Positions 10,140-17,710 of a stretch of DNA of 64,000 nucleotides are shown here, in pieces. The notes beneath the pieces are model-generated. The model searched no databases. It was not told the DNA's origin and saw only the letters and a list, made by a program, of their open reading frames with translations. How positions within the stretch are numbered: position 1 is the stretch's first letter; the number at the start of each line of letters is the position of its first letter. This DNA is from Nevskia sp. (GTDB taxonomy: Bacteria; Pseudomonadota; Gammaproteobacteria; Nevskiales; Nevskiaceae), in the NCBI GenBank assembly GCA_030694365.1, contig JAUXYM010000070.1, positions 42,217-106,216 on the forward strand. The letters are read 5' to 3'. The position numbers were made by a program, and so were the translations under genes.

Positions 10140-11513
10140 ATGAGCTTCCCCTGTCACCCGCAATCACGACACCCCAGGTCCCGATCGATCGGCCACGCTG
10201 CCGTCACGGCGGGATTGGCGACCATCCTGCTCGCCGCCTGCGGTGCCGACAGCCGGCAATCGGCATCGGCTGGCTACGGGGCCTATCCCGACCTGCCGGC
10301 ACCGACCTCGACCCTGTTGCCGACAGTCAATATCGCCCCCGCCAAAGACTGGCCAGCCGGCCAGACGCCGCGTGCCGCGCCGGGCCTGAAAGTCAGCGCG
10401 TTTGCCAGCGGGCTGGATCATCCGCGCTGGCTGCTGGTGCTGCCAAACGGCGATGTGCTGGTTGCTGAAAGCAATGCGCCGGTGCGCCCCGACGACGCCA
10501 CCGGCATTCGCGGCTGGGTGATGGGAAAAGTGATGAGCAAAGCCGGCGCCGGTACTCCGAGTGCTGATCGCATCAGCCTGCTGCGCGATGCCGATGGCGA
10601 CGGCGTGGCCGAAACCAGAAGTGCGCTGCTGACCGGCCTGCATTCGCCGTTCGGCATGGCCTTGGTCGGCAACCAACTGTTCGTCGCCGATACCGATGCG
10701 GTGCTGCGCTTTCCGTATGTCAGCGGTGTCACGAACATCGATCGCGCCAGCGGCAGCGTGGTGACGGCGCTGCCGGCCGGGCCGATCAACCATCACTGGA
10801 CCAAGAACCTGATCGCCAATGCCGATGGCAGCAAGCTCTACGTGACCGTCGGCTCGAACAGCAACGTCGCCGAGAACGGCATGCCCGCCGAGGAAGAGCG
10901 CGCCGCCATTCTGGAAGTCGACATCGCCAGCGGCAGCCGTCGGGTTTTTGCCTCCGGCCTGCGCAACCCCAACGGCCTGGCCTGGCAGCCGGAAAGCGGT
11001 GCCTTGTGGACCGCCGTCAACGAGCGCGACGAGATCGGCAACGATCTGGTGCCGGATTACATGACCTCGGTGGTCGACGGCGGCTTCTACGGCTGGCCGT
11101 ACAGCTACTACGGCAATCACCTCGACGAACGGGTCCAACCGCAGAAGCCGGAATTGGTGGCGACGGCGCGGGTGCCGGATTACGCGCTCGGTGCCCACAC
11201 CGCTTCGCTGGGGCTGGCCGCGTCGAACGGCACTCAAGTCGCCGGCGCGCTGAGCCCGGCCTTCGGCAGCGGCATGTTCATCGGCCAGCACGGCTCCTGG
11301 AACCGCAAACCACTCAGCGGCTACCGGGTGATCTTCGTGCCGTTCACCAAGGGCAAACCCGCCGGAACGCCGACCAACGTGCTCGACGGCTTCATCGACC
11401 CCAACGGCAAAGCGCTCGGCCGGCCGGTCGGCGTGGCGATCGACAACCGGGGCGCGCTGCTGGTCGCCGACGATGTCGGCAACAGCATCTGGCGAGTCAG
11501 CACGGCACCTTGA
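10140..11513 (+). CDS. Sorbosone dehydrogenase-like (PQQ sugar dehydrogenase fold) lipoprotein
   Basis: A 457-residue exported protein. A basic N-terminus and hydrophobic stretch end in a lipobox (ILLAACG, Cys at about residue 33), so it is probably a periplasmic lipoprotein. The body is a six-bladed beta-propeller of the sorbosone/glucose dehydrogenase type: [31 protein letters not shown], a blade with [42 protein letters not shown] and the closing [23 protein letters not shown]. Such proteins oxidise sugars or aldehydes with pyrroloquinoline quinone, though many members have no proven substrate. The ATG at 10140 follows GGAG by six bases; an earlier in-frame ATG lies in the R1 repeat and is unlikely. 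Confidence 0.85.
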   Translation: MSFPCHPQSRHPRSRSIGHAAVTAGLATILLAACGADSRQSASAGYGAYPDLPAPTSTLLPTVNIAPAKDWPAGQTPRAAPGLKVSAFASGLDHPRWLLVLPNGDVLVAESNAPVRPDDATGIRGWVMGKVMSKAGAGTPSADRISLLRDADGDGVAETRSALLTGLHSPFGMALVGNQLFVADTDAVLRFPYVSGVTNIDRASGSVVTALPAGPINHHWTKNLIANADGSKLYVTVGSNSNVAENGMPAEEERAAILEVDIASGSRRVFASGLRNPNGLAWQPESGALWTAVNERDEIGNDLVPDYMTSVVDGGFYGWPYSYYGNHLDERVQPQKPELVATARVPDYALGAHTASLGLAASNGTQVAGALSPAFGSGMFIGQHGSWNRKPLSGYRVIFVPFTKGKPAGTPTNVLDGFIDPNGKALGRPVGVAIDNRGALLVADDVGNSIWRVSTAP

Positions 11514-11568
11514 GCGGGCGTTAGCCCTTCGCTGAAACAAGAAAAGCTCGCCGCCACAGGTCAAGCGC

Positions 11569-11729
11569 CAGAGCATTCTTCCTTCAAATCCCTACAAAAC
11601 ACTCGTCATTCCCGCGCAGGCGGGAATCCAGTTTTGACGTTTGCGCATCGCTGGCCACAAAGAACTGGATGCCCGCCTTCGCGGGCATGACGGAACTTTA
11701 TGTGTCCATTTAGTTTAAAAACGCTCTAG
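11569..11729. repeat. R1 dispersed repeat, full form with CTAG end
   Basis: About 161 bp: arm B (GAGCATTCTTCCTTCAAATC), hairpin, spacer, hairpin, then arm A reversed and ending GCTCTAG. As at 4525, the terminal CTAG provides the TAG stop of a minus-strand gene, here hipA. Confidence 0.8.
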
Positions 11730-12973
11730 CGCGCTGGCACGCGTCGTTCAGGCCGAGTTTGCTGTGGTTGCCGCAGACCCGAAACGCCTTCGTGCCAGGC
11801 GAGCAGCATGCGCTTGCCGATATCGTCGAAATCGGGGTGCGTCTTCATCGCTGCACGAACCTGCACGGCCGTCTCGGAAACGGCGTCGCTGATCGCTTCG
11901 ACGATTTCGGTCTGCGCCTTTATCGACAGCCCAAAGGTCTGGGTGATGAATTTCTGCAGCGTTTTCCCGGGCGCCCAGGTCTTTTTGCCCATCAAGCTGA
12001 TCGCCGGCGGGTTGTGCTGATAGCCCGCGTAGACCACCGTCGTCAGCATGTCGTAGACCGGCGACAGGTGTACGTCAGCGCGTGAGGTGTAGAGCAGCGC
12101 GAGATTCTTGGCGTGGCAATCGGCGTTGCGCAGCGCATAGCTCAACAGCAAGGTCGTGGCCAGTTGCCGGTTAGTCTGCAGACGTTGAGAACCTGGGACA
12201 TGATCGCGAACGGCTTTGCCGATCCGCTCCCAGGTGGTGTCGTACTTGGCGGCCGGACGCAGGCCGAGAAGGGCGCAGAAGTCCTCCATGCCCCAATGCG
12301 CTTGTCCTTGATCGTCGACATCGAAGCGATCAACGACCAGCGCTTGGCCGTCCTGCGAGACCTGCACCTGAGCGGTCGGCGTCAGCTTTGCGGCGACCTG
12401 CATGCAGAGGTATTCGTTGAGCGCGATGAACGGCAGCGCGCTCGACGAGCCTTTGACGATATGGCGTCGTGTCAGCAGGCTGGCTTTCTGATGCTGACCA
12501 ATCGCCACACGCTCCTGTTGAGCATCGAGAAATTTCGGCACGATGCCCGAGACGCCGCTGGTCGCGTGCTGGCGCACCAGTTCGGCGAAGGCGGCTTCCG
12601 AGTTGTCGCCCCGAAGCAAGGCGGCCACTTCGATCGGCTGCGCCGGCTCATCGAGCTTGGTGCCGGGCGCGGCGACTTGCAGCCGGCCCACCATGTTCCG
12701 GCCAACGACCGACAGCAGCGCCGTCGGGCTTGCGCCGATATGCGGACCGAACTGCTCCTGCAGAACCCGAAGCAGGTAGCCCTCTGGCAGGTTCATCTGG
12801 AAGACCGGCGGAAGCGGGTCGTCCCAGGCGTAAGACTCGGTACGGACCGGCATCGTCAGCGATACGAAATCGTCGGCGGCGCTACCGGCGTGGTAGGTCA
12901 GCACGCTCTTGAAATCGCCGACTGGTTCGAGGACAGCCACATCCCGGCCGTGTACATGCACCGAGAGCTTCAC
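11726..12973 (-). CDS. hipA: HipA-family kinase toxin
   Basis: A 415-residue serine/threonine kinase of the HipA type, the toxin of a type II toxin-antitoxin pair. HipA phosphorylates translation factors such as glutamyl-tRNA synthetase in E. coli; the target here is unknown. Visible family features are the N-terminal subdomain ending LPPVFQMNLPEGYLLRVLQE, the Gly-rich loop SGVSGIVPKFL, the lysine in HIVKGSS, the region VVDRFDVDDQG, the catalytic loop NADCHAKNLALL and the metal-binding Asp in LSPVYDMLTT. It overlaps hipB by four bases (ATGA, 12970-12973). Its stop lies in the end of an R1 repeat, so the last residues may differ from the ancestral C-terminus. Confidence 0.92.
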   Translation of the reverse strand: MKLSVHVHGRDVAVLEPVGDFKSVLTYHAGSAADDFVSLTMPVRTESYAWDDPLPPVFQMNLPEGYLLRVLQEQFGPHIGASPTALLSVVGRNMVGRLQVAAPGTKLDEPAQPIEVAALLRGDNSEAAFAELVRQHATSGVSGIVPKFLDAQQERVAIGQHQKASLLTRRHIVKGSSSALPFIALNEYLCMQVAAKLTPTAQVQVSQDGQALVVDRFDVDDQGQAHWGMEDFCALLGLRPAAKYDTTWERIGKAVRDHVPGSQRLQTNRQLATTLLLSYALRNADCHAKNLALLYTSRADVHLSPVYDMLTTVVYAGYQHNPPAISLMGKKTWAPGKTLQKFITQTFGLSIKAQTEIVEAISDAVSETAVQVRAAMKTHPDFDDIGKRMLLAWHEGVSGLRQPQQTRPERRVPAR

Positions 12974-13224
12974 GCGGCGCCCCGCTCCTTGCGCAGCTCA
13001 TCCAGCAACCCTGAACTGCCCTCGGGGATGAAGTGCAGTTCCATGCCCAGCGCCGCGAGCACCGCGAGCAGCTTGCGCGAGCCGAATTCGGCCGAACGCC
13101 CGCGCTCGAAACGCGACAGGGATTCCTGCGCGACGCCAGACCGTTGGGCGACGTCACCCTGCTTCAAGCCCAAGGCCTGACGCCGGACGGCGACCGCTAC
13201 GCCGAGCTCTTGGAGTGTTTTCAT
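12970..13224 (-). CDS. hipB: HipB-like XRE antitoxin
   Basis: An 84-residue DNA-binding protein with a Cro/CI helix-turn-helix (about residues 10-65: VAVRRQALGLKQGDVAQRSGVAQESLSRFERGRS). The tail MELHFIPE is common in HipB proteins. It should neutralise HipA and repress the operon. It is the first gene of the pair and overlaps hipA by four bases. The AT-rich stretch directly upstream holds inverted repeats that are candidate operators. Confidence 0.9.
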   Translation of the reverse strand: MKTLQELGVAVAVRRQALGLKQGDVAQRSGVAQESLSRFERGRSAEFGSRKLLAVLAALGMELHFIPEGSSGLLDELRKERGAA

Positions 13225-13281
13225 TTGATATATAAGTCAAAATATAACGTTAATATGTATTTTTTTGACGTAAATATCAAA
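13224..13281 (-). promoter_or_regulatory. Candidate hipBA promoter/operator region
   Basis: A strikingly AT-rich 58-bp block in GC-rich surroundings, immediately upstream of hipB. TTTGATAT (13224-13231) is repeated in inverted form as ATATCAAA (13274-13281). Between them lies an imperfect palindrome centred on AACGTT (about 13242-13256). Spaced inverted repeats are how HipB binds its own promoter in E. coli; the assignment here is inference. Confidence 0.5.
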
Positions 13282-13399
13282 TAACACGCGGTCGATGGCG
13301 TTGATTCAGAGCGAGCCAATTCAAGCTTGGCCAGTCTAGGTGGCCACTTCTCTGCTGCTGCCTTGCTGTGTTGCCGCGCATTGAAGGTTGACCAAGGCT

Positions 13400-13647
13400 G
13401 GAAGCGGGGGGCTTAGCCTGGAGGGGCAGATCGAAGGCTTTACCGACAGCCAGGGCAGCGATTCGACCAACCTGACGCTGTCGCAGCAGCGCGCCGCTGC
13501 GGTGTCGACCTATCTTTGCGGCCGGGGCATTGCCCACGACCGGATCAAGGCGACTGGCCGTGGCGAGGGCTATCCAGTGACCGGCAACGAGATTGCTGCC
13601 GTCAGCTCAACCGCCGGGTCGAGGTGGCGATCCAGAACCCGCCATAA
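13400..13647 (+). pseudogene. Frameshifted C-terminal remnant of an OmpA-like protein
   Basis: The reading frame from about 13400 gives the peptidoglycan-binding OmpA C-terminal motif (LEGQIEGFTDSQGSDSTNLT, LSQQRAAAVSTYL, RIKATGRGEGYPVTGNE). The next frame, from 13600, completes it with RQLNRRVEVAIQNPP and a stop at 13645-13647. A frameshift therefore lies near 13590-13600. The N-terminal part and any signal peptide are missing, and no start or ribosome site is evident, so this is a remnant. Confidence 0.8.
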
Positions 13648-13648
13648 T

Positions 13649-13738
13649 ATTGATTCGGTCACGAAATAGTGGAACGAGGTGCTGCGCCGAAATTTGCCAC
13701 TGAAGTTCTTCCGAGACGGCGTGCGTGACCGAATCAAT
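13649..13738. mobile_element. MITE-like inverted-repeat element 1
   Basis: A 90-bp unit bounded by perfect 15-bp inverted repeats ATTGATTCGGTCACG (13649-13663) and CGTGACCGAATCAAT (13724-13738). It carries no coding capacity. It begins two bases after the OmpA remnant stop. Confidence 0.6.
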
Positions 13739-13759
13739 AATAAAATCAAGTTGTTTTTG

Positions 13760-13851
13760 TTATTGATCCGGCCATACGTCATTCGCTTGAAAGTGCTCGG
13801 ATCGATTCATCAGCCCACTTACGTTCGAGTATTGGATGGCCGGATCAATAA
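13760..13851. mobile_element. MITE-like inverted-repeat element 2
   Basis: A 92-bp unit bounded by perfect 16-bp inverted repeats TTATTGATCCGGCCAT (13760-13775) and ATGGCCGGATCAATAA (13836-13851). The ends resemble those of element 1 (common pattern TTGATYCGGYCA), and the two units are separated by only 21 bp. Confidence 0.6.
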
Positions 13852-13883
13852 CCGCAGCGGCGGTCCGGCCGCGGGCTGAAACC

Positions 13884-13973
13884 CTTGCGGCAGATCTGCT
13901 GCGCCACATGAATGCCTGCGGACGGGCGGCCAACTATCTGTCGGTTGGCCAGGTCCGCCTGCAGGCCAATCTG
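13884..13973 (+). pseudogene. Possible remnant of phosphoketolase N-terminus
   Basis: About 30 codons read LLRHMNACGRAANYLSVGQV followed by RLQAN. This closely resembles the N-terminal signature of xylulose-5-phosphate/fructose-6-phosphate phosphoketolase (a Met-Asp-x-x-Trp-Arg-Ala-Ala-Asn-Tyr-Leu-Ser-Val-Gly-Gln pattern). The similarity stops after this segment, and the following sequence does not continue the enzyme. It looks like a short gene relic. Confidence 0.5.
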
Positions 13974-14148
13974 CGGTCTGCCCCGCATGGGTCTGACGCC
14001 GTTTGGCGGCCCGGCTCGCGCGCCCAACGTCAAGTACTCGTTCTGAACGAAGGCGTTGACAGCGGCATGGTGCACTGCAGTACTGACTCTGCGGCAGTTG
14101 TCGGGCAAGATTCGGATAGACGATCTTTCGTGGTTCCGGAGCACTCGA

Positions 14149-14916
14149 ATGCTGCATCGCATGGACAAGCTGATCGGCCTGCGGGTGGTCGCCAGTGATG
14201 GTGAAGTCGGTACAGTCGGCGACGTGTACTTCGACGACTACCGCTGGGCGGCCCGCTATCTGACCGTCGAGACCGGTAGCTGGCTCGATTCGCGCAAGCT
14301 GCTGATCTCACCGTTGGCGATCGACAGCGTCGACTACGAGCAGGGCACGATCGGCATCCGTCTAGATCGGCAACAAGTCCGTGATAGCCCGGACATCGAT
14401 ACCCGCAGGCCGATGTCGCGTCAGCACGAGCTTGGCTACTTCAATTACTACGGCTATCCGGACTACCACAGCGGCCCCTTGCTCTGGGGCCTGACACCCT
14501 ATCCGATGGTCCCCGACGAAGCGTCCCTGCCGCTGACCATCAGCGCCCTCGTCGAGGTGGCCAACACCGACGCCGAACGGGACGTCAGCCACCTCCGCAG
14601 CGCCGGTGATATCTGTGACTTCGTGCTGCACGCCACTGACGACGTGATCGGCCACTTCGAGGACTTTATCCTCGAAAGCGATAGCTGGGCGCTGCGCTAC
14701 GTGGTCGTCGAAACCTCGAATTTCTGGGTGAACAAACACGTGGTAGTGCCGGTGCAGTGGATCACCCGGATCGATCAGACCGAAAGCCAGGTGCATGTCG
14801 ATGTGCCCAGCGCCCAGATTCGCGAAGCTCCGGAATACGATCCGGCGATCGCGCTGTCTCGCGATTACGAGACCCAGCTGTTCGGGCATTACCAGCGGCA
14901 GGGTTATTGGTACTGA
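14149..14916 (+). CDS. Protein with two PRC-barrel domains
   Basis: A 255-residue soluble protein built from two PRC-barrel-like halves. The first starts MDKLIGLRVVASDGEVGTVG and continues DVYFDDYRWAARYLTVETG. The second contains DVIGHFEDFILESDSWALRY and VVVETSNFW. Between them is a Tyr/Gly-rich linker. PRC-barrels occur in ribosome maturation factors, photosynthetic reaction centres and stress-related cytosolic proteins; this two-barrel form has no settled function. The ATG at 14149 follows GGAG by seven bases; the next Met, at 14161, is also possible. The stop codon (14914-14916) overlaps the first bases of the 66-bp direct repeat, so the C-terminus may have been reshaped by that rearrangement. 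Confidence 0.75.
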   Translation: MLHRMDKLIGLRVVASDGEVGTVGDVYFDDYRWAARYLTVETGSWLDSRKLLISPLAIDSVDYEQGTIGIRLDRQQVRDSPDIDTRRPMSRQHELGYFNYYGYPDYHSGPLLWGLTPYPMVPDEASLPLTISALVEVANTDAERDVSHLRSAGDICDFVLHATDDVIGHFEDFILESDSWALRYVVVETSNFWVNKHVVVPVQWITRIDQTESQVHVDVPSAQIREAPEYDPAIALSRDYETQLFGHYQRQGYWY

Positions 14917-14980
14917 TTGCTGAAGTTGCTGCCGCGACGGGCATCCACCGGGCTACGCTTTCAAAGATCGCGAATGACCC
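14915..14980 (+). repeat. Left copy of a 66-bp direct repeat (fragment of the XRE gene at 19237)
   Basis: This block is identical at 65 of 66 positions to 19302-19367 in the same orientation. There it encodes the helix-turn-helix of a small XRE protein (IAEVAAATGIHRATLSKIAN). Here it is a non-coding fragment starting at the PRC gene stop. Sequence on both sides differs between the two copies. It marks the left border of a 4.3-kb accessory segment. Confidence 0.9.
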
Positions 14981-15257
14981 CTTCGGAGAGCATAACGGCA
15001 CCCAATACCAACCGATCTACATCTGTATAAATCGTTGTAAATCATAATTTTGCAGATAGTTTTCTGCGATTTTTGATAACCGCCATACCGATTTTTATCG
15101 ATCAAGACAACTCGTTGCTGTTTGTGCTAAATACCCAGTATGACGACATCCCTGCCGCCGGGTTCGAAGCGAAATAAGGCACCAGAGAACCGCCTGCCGA
15201 CAGGGGTTGTTCGGAGGGTCCGCGACCCTGATCGACAGGCCGGCAGGTGCCGCAACC
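14981..15257. other. Intergenic stretch, nothing recognised
   Basis: The first part (to about 15130) is AT-rich for this window and could hold promoters. The second part is GC-rich. Open frames on either strand look like chance frames, and I see no RNA gene or repeat beyond the copy ending at 14980. Confidence 0.4.
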
Positions 15258-15650
15258 ATGCCTCCGATGTCGCGCAGACCTGACATTGAACCAGGTCGCG
15301 ATGTGCTTGCCGCGATCGAACTGATCCGTCCGATCGTGGTCGTTGAGACAGGCAACGGCCGGTTCGAATGCCTATCCAACGTCGAGGTCTTGGACTGGTT
15401 TGTCGATCTCTTGAAGCAACCTCGAAGGACGCCTCTGGGTCCAAAGATCCGCGTCGTCGTCATGCCTGCCGACCCCAAGTTGCAGGCGCTGCTCATGAAG
15501 GTCGATCAACACGTCCTGCCATTCCTGTTTGGCCACCTGACCCACAGGCGGCAACGCGACGAAAAGCGCGAACTGCGGAGCGCGGGGATTCAAGGCTTGT
15601 CCACAAAGCCCGGGCGCCGGGCACGGCACCCGCTGGTTCGGAAGGACTGA
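15258..15650 (+). CDS. Hypothetical protein, possibly ParB/sulfiredoxin-like fold
   Basis: A 130-residue protein I do not recognise. The segment IRPIVVVETGNGRFECLSNV, followed by EVLDWF and later KIRVVVMP, resembles the N-terminal ParB/sulfiredoxin-like pattern (Pro-Ile-Val-Val-x, a short Gly-Arg-Phe turn, a helix, then a beta strand). The match is weak, and the usual GERR-type motif is missing. The C-terminus is basic. ATGs at 15258 and 15267 are both possible and no strong ribosome site is visible. A longer open frame on the opposite strand (15095-15496) is less protein-like. It is the first gene inside the direct-repeat-bounded segment, upstream of a toxin-antitoxin pair. Confidence 0.4.
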   Translation: MPPMSRRPDIEPGRDVLAAIELIRPIVVVETGNGRFECLSNVEVLDWFVDLLKQPRRTPLGPKIRVVVMPADPKLQALLMKVDQHVLPFLFGHLTHRRQRDEKRELRSAGIQGLSTKPGRRARHPLVRKD

Positions 15651-15810
15651 CCTCAGCGTCGACAACTGTCGGCACATAGCGCTCATCGTTCGATCCGCGC
15701 GTCCAGACTGCAGGCAACAGCACCATGAAGCCATTCGCTAAAACGAAATGCGACCGCCTCGAATGGCGATGGGACGATGACGGACGCAACTGCCTCTGGA
15801 CGTCCTGTTT

Positions 15811-15827
15811 TGTAGCGCCGTGCTACA
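15811..15827 (+). promoter_or_regulatory. Candidate operator of the ParD-like/zeta-like pair
   Basis: A perfect inverted repeat TGTAGC-N5-GCTACA lies 25 bases upstream of the antitoxin start. Its position fits autoregulation by a dimeric antitoxin, which is common for type II modules. This is inference only. Confidence 0.45.
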
Positions 15828-15852
15828 TTTACTCCGGCAACTGGAGATCAAC

Positions 15853-16233
15853 ATGCCCACGAACAGCCCCATGCGCCTGGACGCTGAACTGACCGAGGCA
15901 GCCCGCGCGACGGCTGGCAGCATGAGCCGCAGCCTGTCCCAGCAAATCGGTCACTGGGCGCGGATCGGGCGGGAGCTTGAGCGCAGCCCCGGCGTCACGG
16001 CCCCAGCCGTGCAGGCAGTGCTGGAAGGTCGCGGTGGTTACGACCAGCTGAACGTGCAGGAGCAGGCCATCGTCCGCGCGCACTGGGCCGAGGGTATCGA
16101 GGAAACCCGGAAGAACCTTCGCCTGGATCGCATTCTGGCCGCTCAGGGACGCGAGGTGGTCGAACTGGATGCTCAAGGCGAGGTGACCGTTCGCAAGACT
16201 CGTGCAGCGCGCTTGGTTAGCCCGAAACGCTAA
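15853..16233 (+). CDS. ParD-like antitoxin
   Basis: A 126-residue protein. The N-terminal part (MRLDAELTEAARATAGSMSR, then SLSQQIGHWARIGRELE) matches the ParD-like antitoxin family, in which a Ser-Arg-Ser-x-x-x-Gln-Ile-x-x-Trp-Ala-Arg-Ile-Gly core follows a short beta strand (ribbon-helix-helix type). The C-terminal half is charged and probably binds the toxin. The ATG at 15853 follows GGAG. The next gene starts three bases after its stop, and that gene is a zeta-like kinase, which supports the antitoxin role. Confidence 0.75.
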   Translation: MPTNSPMRLDAELTEAARATAGSMSRSLSQQIGHWARIGRELERSPGVTAPAVQAVLEGRGGYDQLNVQEQAIVRAHWAEGIEETRKNLRLDRILAAQGREVVELDAQGEVTVRKTRAARLVSPKR

Positions 16234-16236
16234 GTC

Positions 16237-16803
16237 GTGCCGCTCCTGCACCTTTTGGCCGGACCGAACGGGTCGGGCAAGACGACGTTTTACGAGCATG
16301 TGCTGAAGCCGGTCACTGGCCTGCCTTTTGTAAACGCCGACGTGATTGCTCGCGAACAGTGGCCGGGCTCCGATCAAGACCACTCCTACGAAGCGGCTCA
16401 GATCGCGGCGGATCAGCGCGAGTCCCTGATCACCAGCGGGCAATCCTTCATCGCCGAGACGGTGTTTTCACATCCTTCGAAACTGGAGTTGATCGGTCGA
16501 GCCAGGCGAGCAGGCTTCCTCGTAATTGTTCACATCATTCTGGTGCCGCTGCCCCTGTCGATGCGGCGCGTCGAGGCCCGCGTCCGGCATGGCGGGCATG
16601 CCGTGCCGCTCGACAAGCAGCGCGAGCGCTTCCCGCGTTTGTGGCCCCTCGTTGCCCAAGCGCTGCAGATGGCCAACGAGGGATTTGCCTACGACAACAC
16701 ATCGGCACAAAACCCATACCAGGTGGTTGCGCACTTCGAGAACGGCAAGCTGATTGGCCCAGCAAGCTGGCCGGATTGGTCGCCGCTCGGATCGCTGATC
16801 TGA
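16237..16803 (+). CDS. Zeta-like toxin, P-loop kinase family
   Basis: A 188-residue P-loop protein with Walker A at residues 9-17 (GPNGSGKTT), then FVNADVIAREQWPG and QSFIAETVFSHPSKLELI. These are in the order seen in zeta-toxin-family small kinases, which phosphorylate UDP-N-acetyl sugars and block cell-wall synthesis; related stand-alone proteins are often called zeta-toxin family proteins of unknown substrate. It starts with GTG three bases after the antitoxin stop, so the two are coupled. Classical zeta is neutralised by epsilon; here the partner looks ParD-like, so the pairing is a recombined one. Function is inferred from family and context. Confidence 0.78.
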   Translation: MPLLHLLAGPNGSGKTTFYEHVLKPVTGLPFVNADVIAREQWPGSDQDHSYEAAQIAADQRESLITSGQSFIAETVFSHPSKLELIGRARRAGFLVIVHIILVPLPLSMRRVEARVRHGGHAVPLDKQRERFPRLWPLVAQALQMANEGFAYDNTSAQNPYQVVAHFENGKLIGPASWPDWSPLGSLI

Positions 16804-17203
16804 CCTGAATCAGCGGTTTACTGCCGCTTTGTAGTGTGTGGCTTCTTTCAGTTTGTAAGCAGTGGCCGAACACGCTGTATTCGGCACCTGGTTTCACGAA
16901 TGGGTCTCCTGCTCGACCTGCGCTATTCACAGGGACGGCCACCAACGTGTCTGTGTCTGCCTCAAGCGCGCCGACGACGAACGCGTGTGCTGATGCTGAC
17001 GCCTACGGCACGACCGCCGCCATCGACACGGCACCGTCTCTCAGGTTGCAACATCCAACGCTTGATCATGTCGGTGGCAAGAAAAATCGCACGTGCGATC
17101 GTCGCGCGTTCGGGTCGCAACGAACGCAAATTGCGCTGCCTCGTCGTTCCGCTATTCCGCTATTCCGCGAGAAAGCTTCAAACACTTCCGGCCACGACTA
17201 CTG
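16804..17203. other. 400-bp intergenic stretch, no gene recognised
   Basis: It lies between the zeta-like gene and the convergent PIN gene. It contains a short tandem repeat (CCGCTATTCCGCTATTCCGC around 17150-17169). Open frames are present but lack ribosome sites and recognisable motifs. It could be decayed coding sequence. Confidence 0.4.
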
Positions 17204-17710
17204 TCAGCGAAGTCTCTGCGCTATTTCGGCCAGAGGAAGACGGACAGCAGGATCGTCACGCCAGACTTCAAGGGCCTGAACGATCACAGCGTCGTTACAT
17301 AGCGCCAGCCGGCGTAGCTCATCCACAACCCACAGCACGCCGTGCACTCTGCGGCCGTCATTGCTGGCCACCCTCCTGAGCTGACCGTCGCCGGTCAGAA
17401 GAATCGCGTTCTCATGCCGGCGCGTGGTGACGAGGCAGAAGCAGTCATTGGCGGATAGGCCCGGGAACTTGGCCATTACCGCGATGGCTTCGGCGACCAG
17501 CTCCGCCGGCAGATCAAACACCTCGATTCCCGCGTCGAGGATGGCCCATTCCTGCGGTGTGAACCGAATCAGCTCCGATGCTCGGACCGGAAACGGAATG
17601 ACCAGGCGGAAAGGAAGCTGGACCAGGAGATGAAGCAGCCTCGCCTTTCGCAAATCGATCAGGCACGACGCGTCGTTGACGACGACGGTAGGGGCGTTGT
17701 CTTGCGTCAC
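17204..17710 (-). CDS. PIN-domain protein, probable toxin partner
   Basis: A 168-residue protein with a PIN-like layout: an acidic residue in the opening strand (VVVNDASCLIDL), a central FPGLSANDCFCLV segment with Asp, and ILLTGDGQLRRVA, the usual third acidic position. PIN domains are magnesium-dependent RNases. It overlaps the upstream XRE/ImmA-like gene by four bases (17707-17710), so they are co-translated. PIN-type genes directly downstream of XRE plus ImmA/IrrE proteins are a recurring two-gene arrangement that behaves like a toxin-antitoxin module. The target RNA is unknown. Confidence 0.75.
   Translation of the reverse strand: MTQDNAPTVVVNDASCLIDLRKARLLHLLVQLPFRLVIPFPVRASELIRFTPQEWAILDAGIEVFDLPAELVAEAIAVMAKFPGLSANDCFCLVTTRRHENAILLTGDGQLRRVASNDGRRVHGVLWVVDELRRLALCNDAVIVQALEVWRDDPAVRLPLAEIAQRLR

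Noticed and set aside
13649..13851. Palindromic units as integron attC sites
   Set aside because: They lack the attC core sites (GTTRRRY and its partner) and no integron integrase is seen.
15095..15496. A 133-codon minus-strand frame opposite the hypothetical gene at 15258
   Set aside because: Ser/Arg-rich composition and no start signal; the plus-strand frame looks more like a protein.
16836..17279. Overlapping open frames in the gap after the zeta-like gene
   Set aside because: No ribosome sites or motifs, and three frames compete over the same bases; treated as non-coding.
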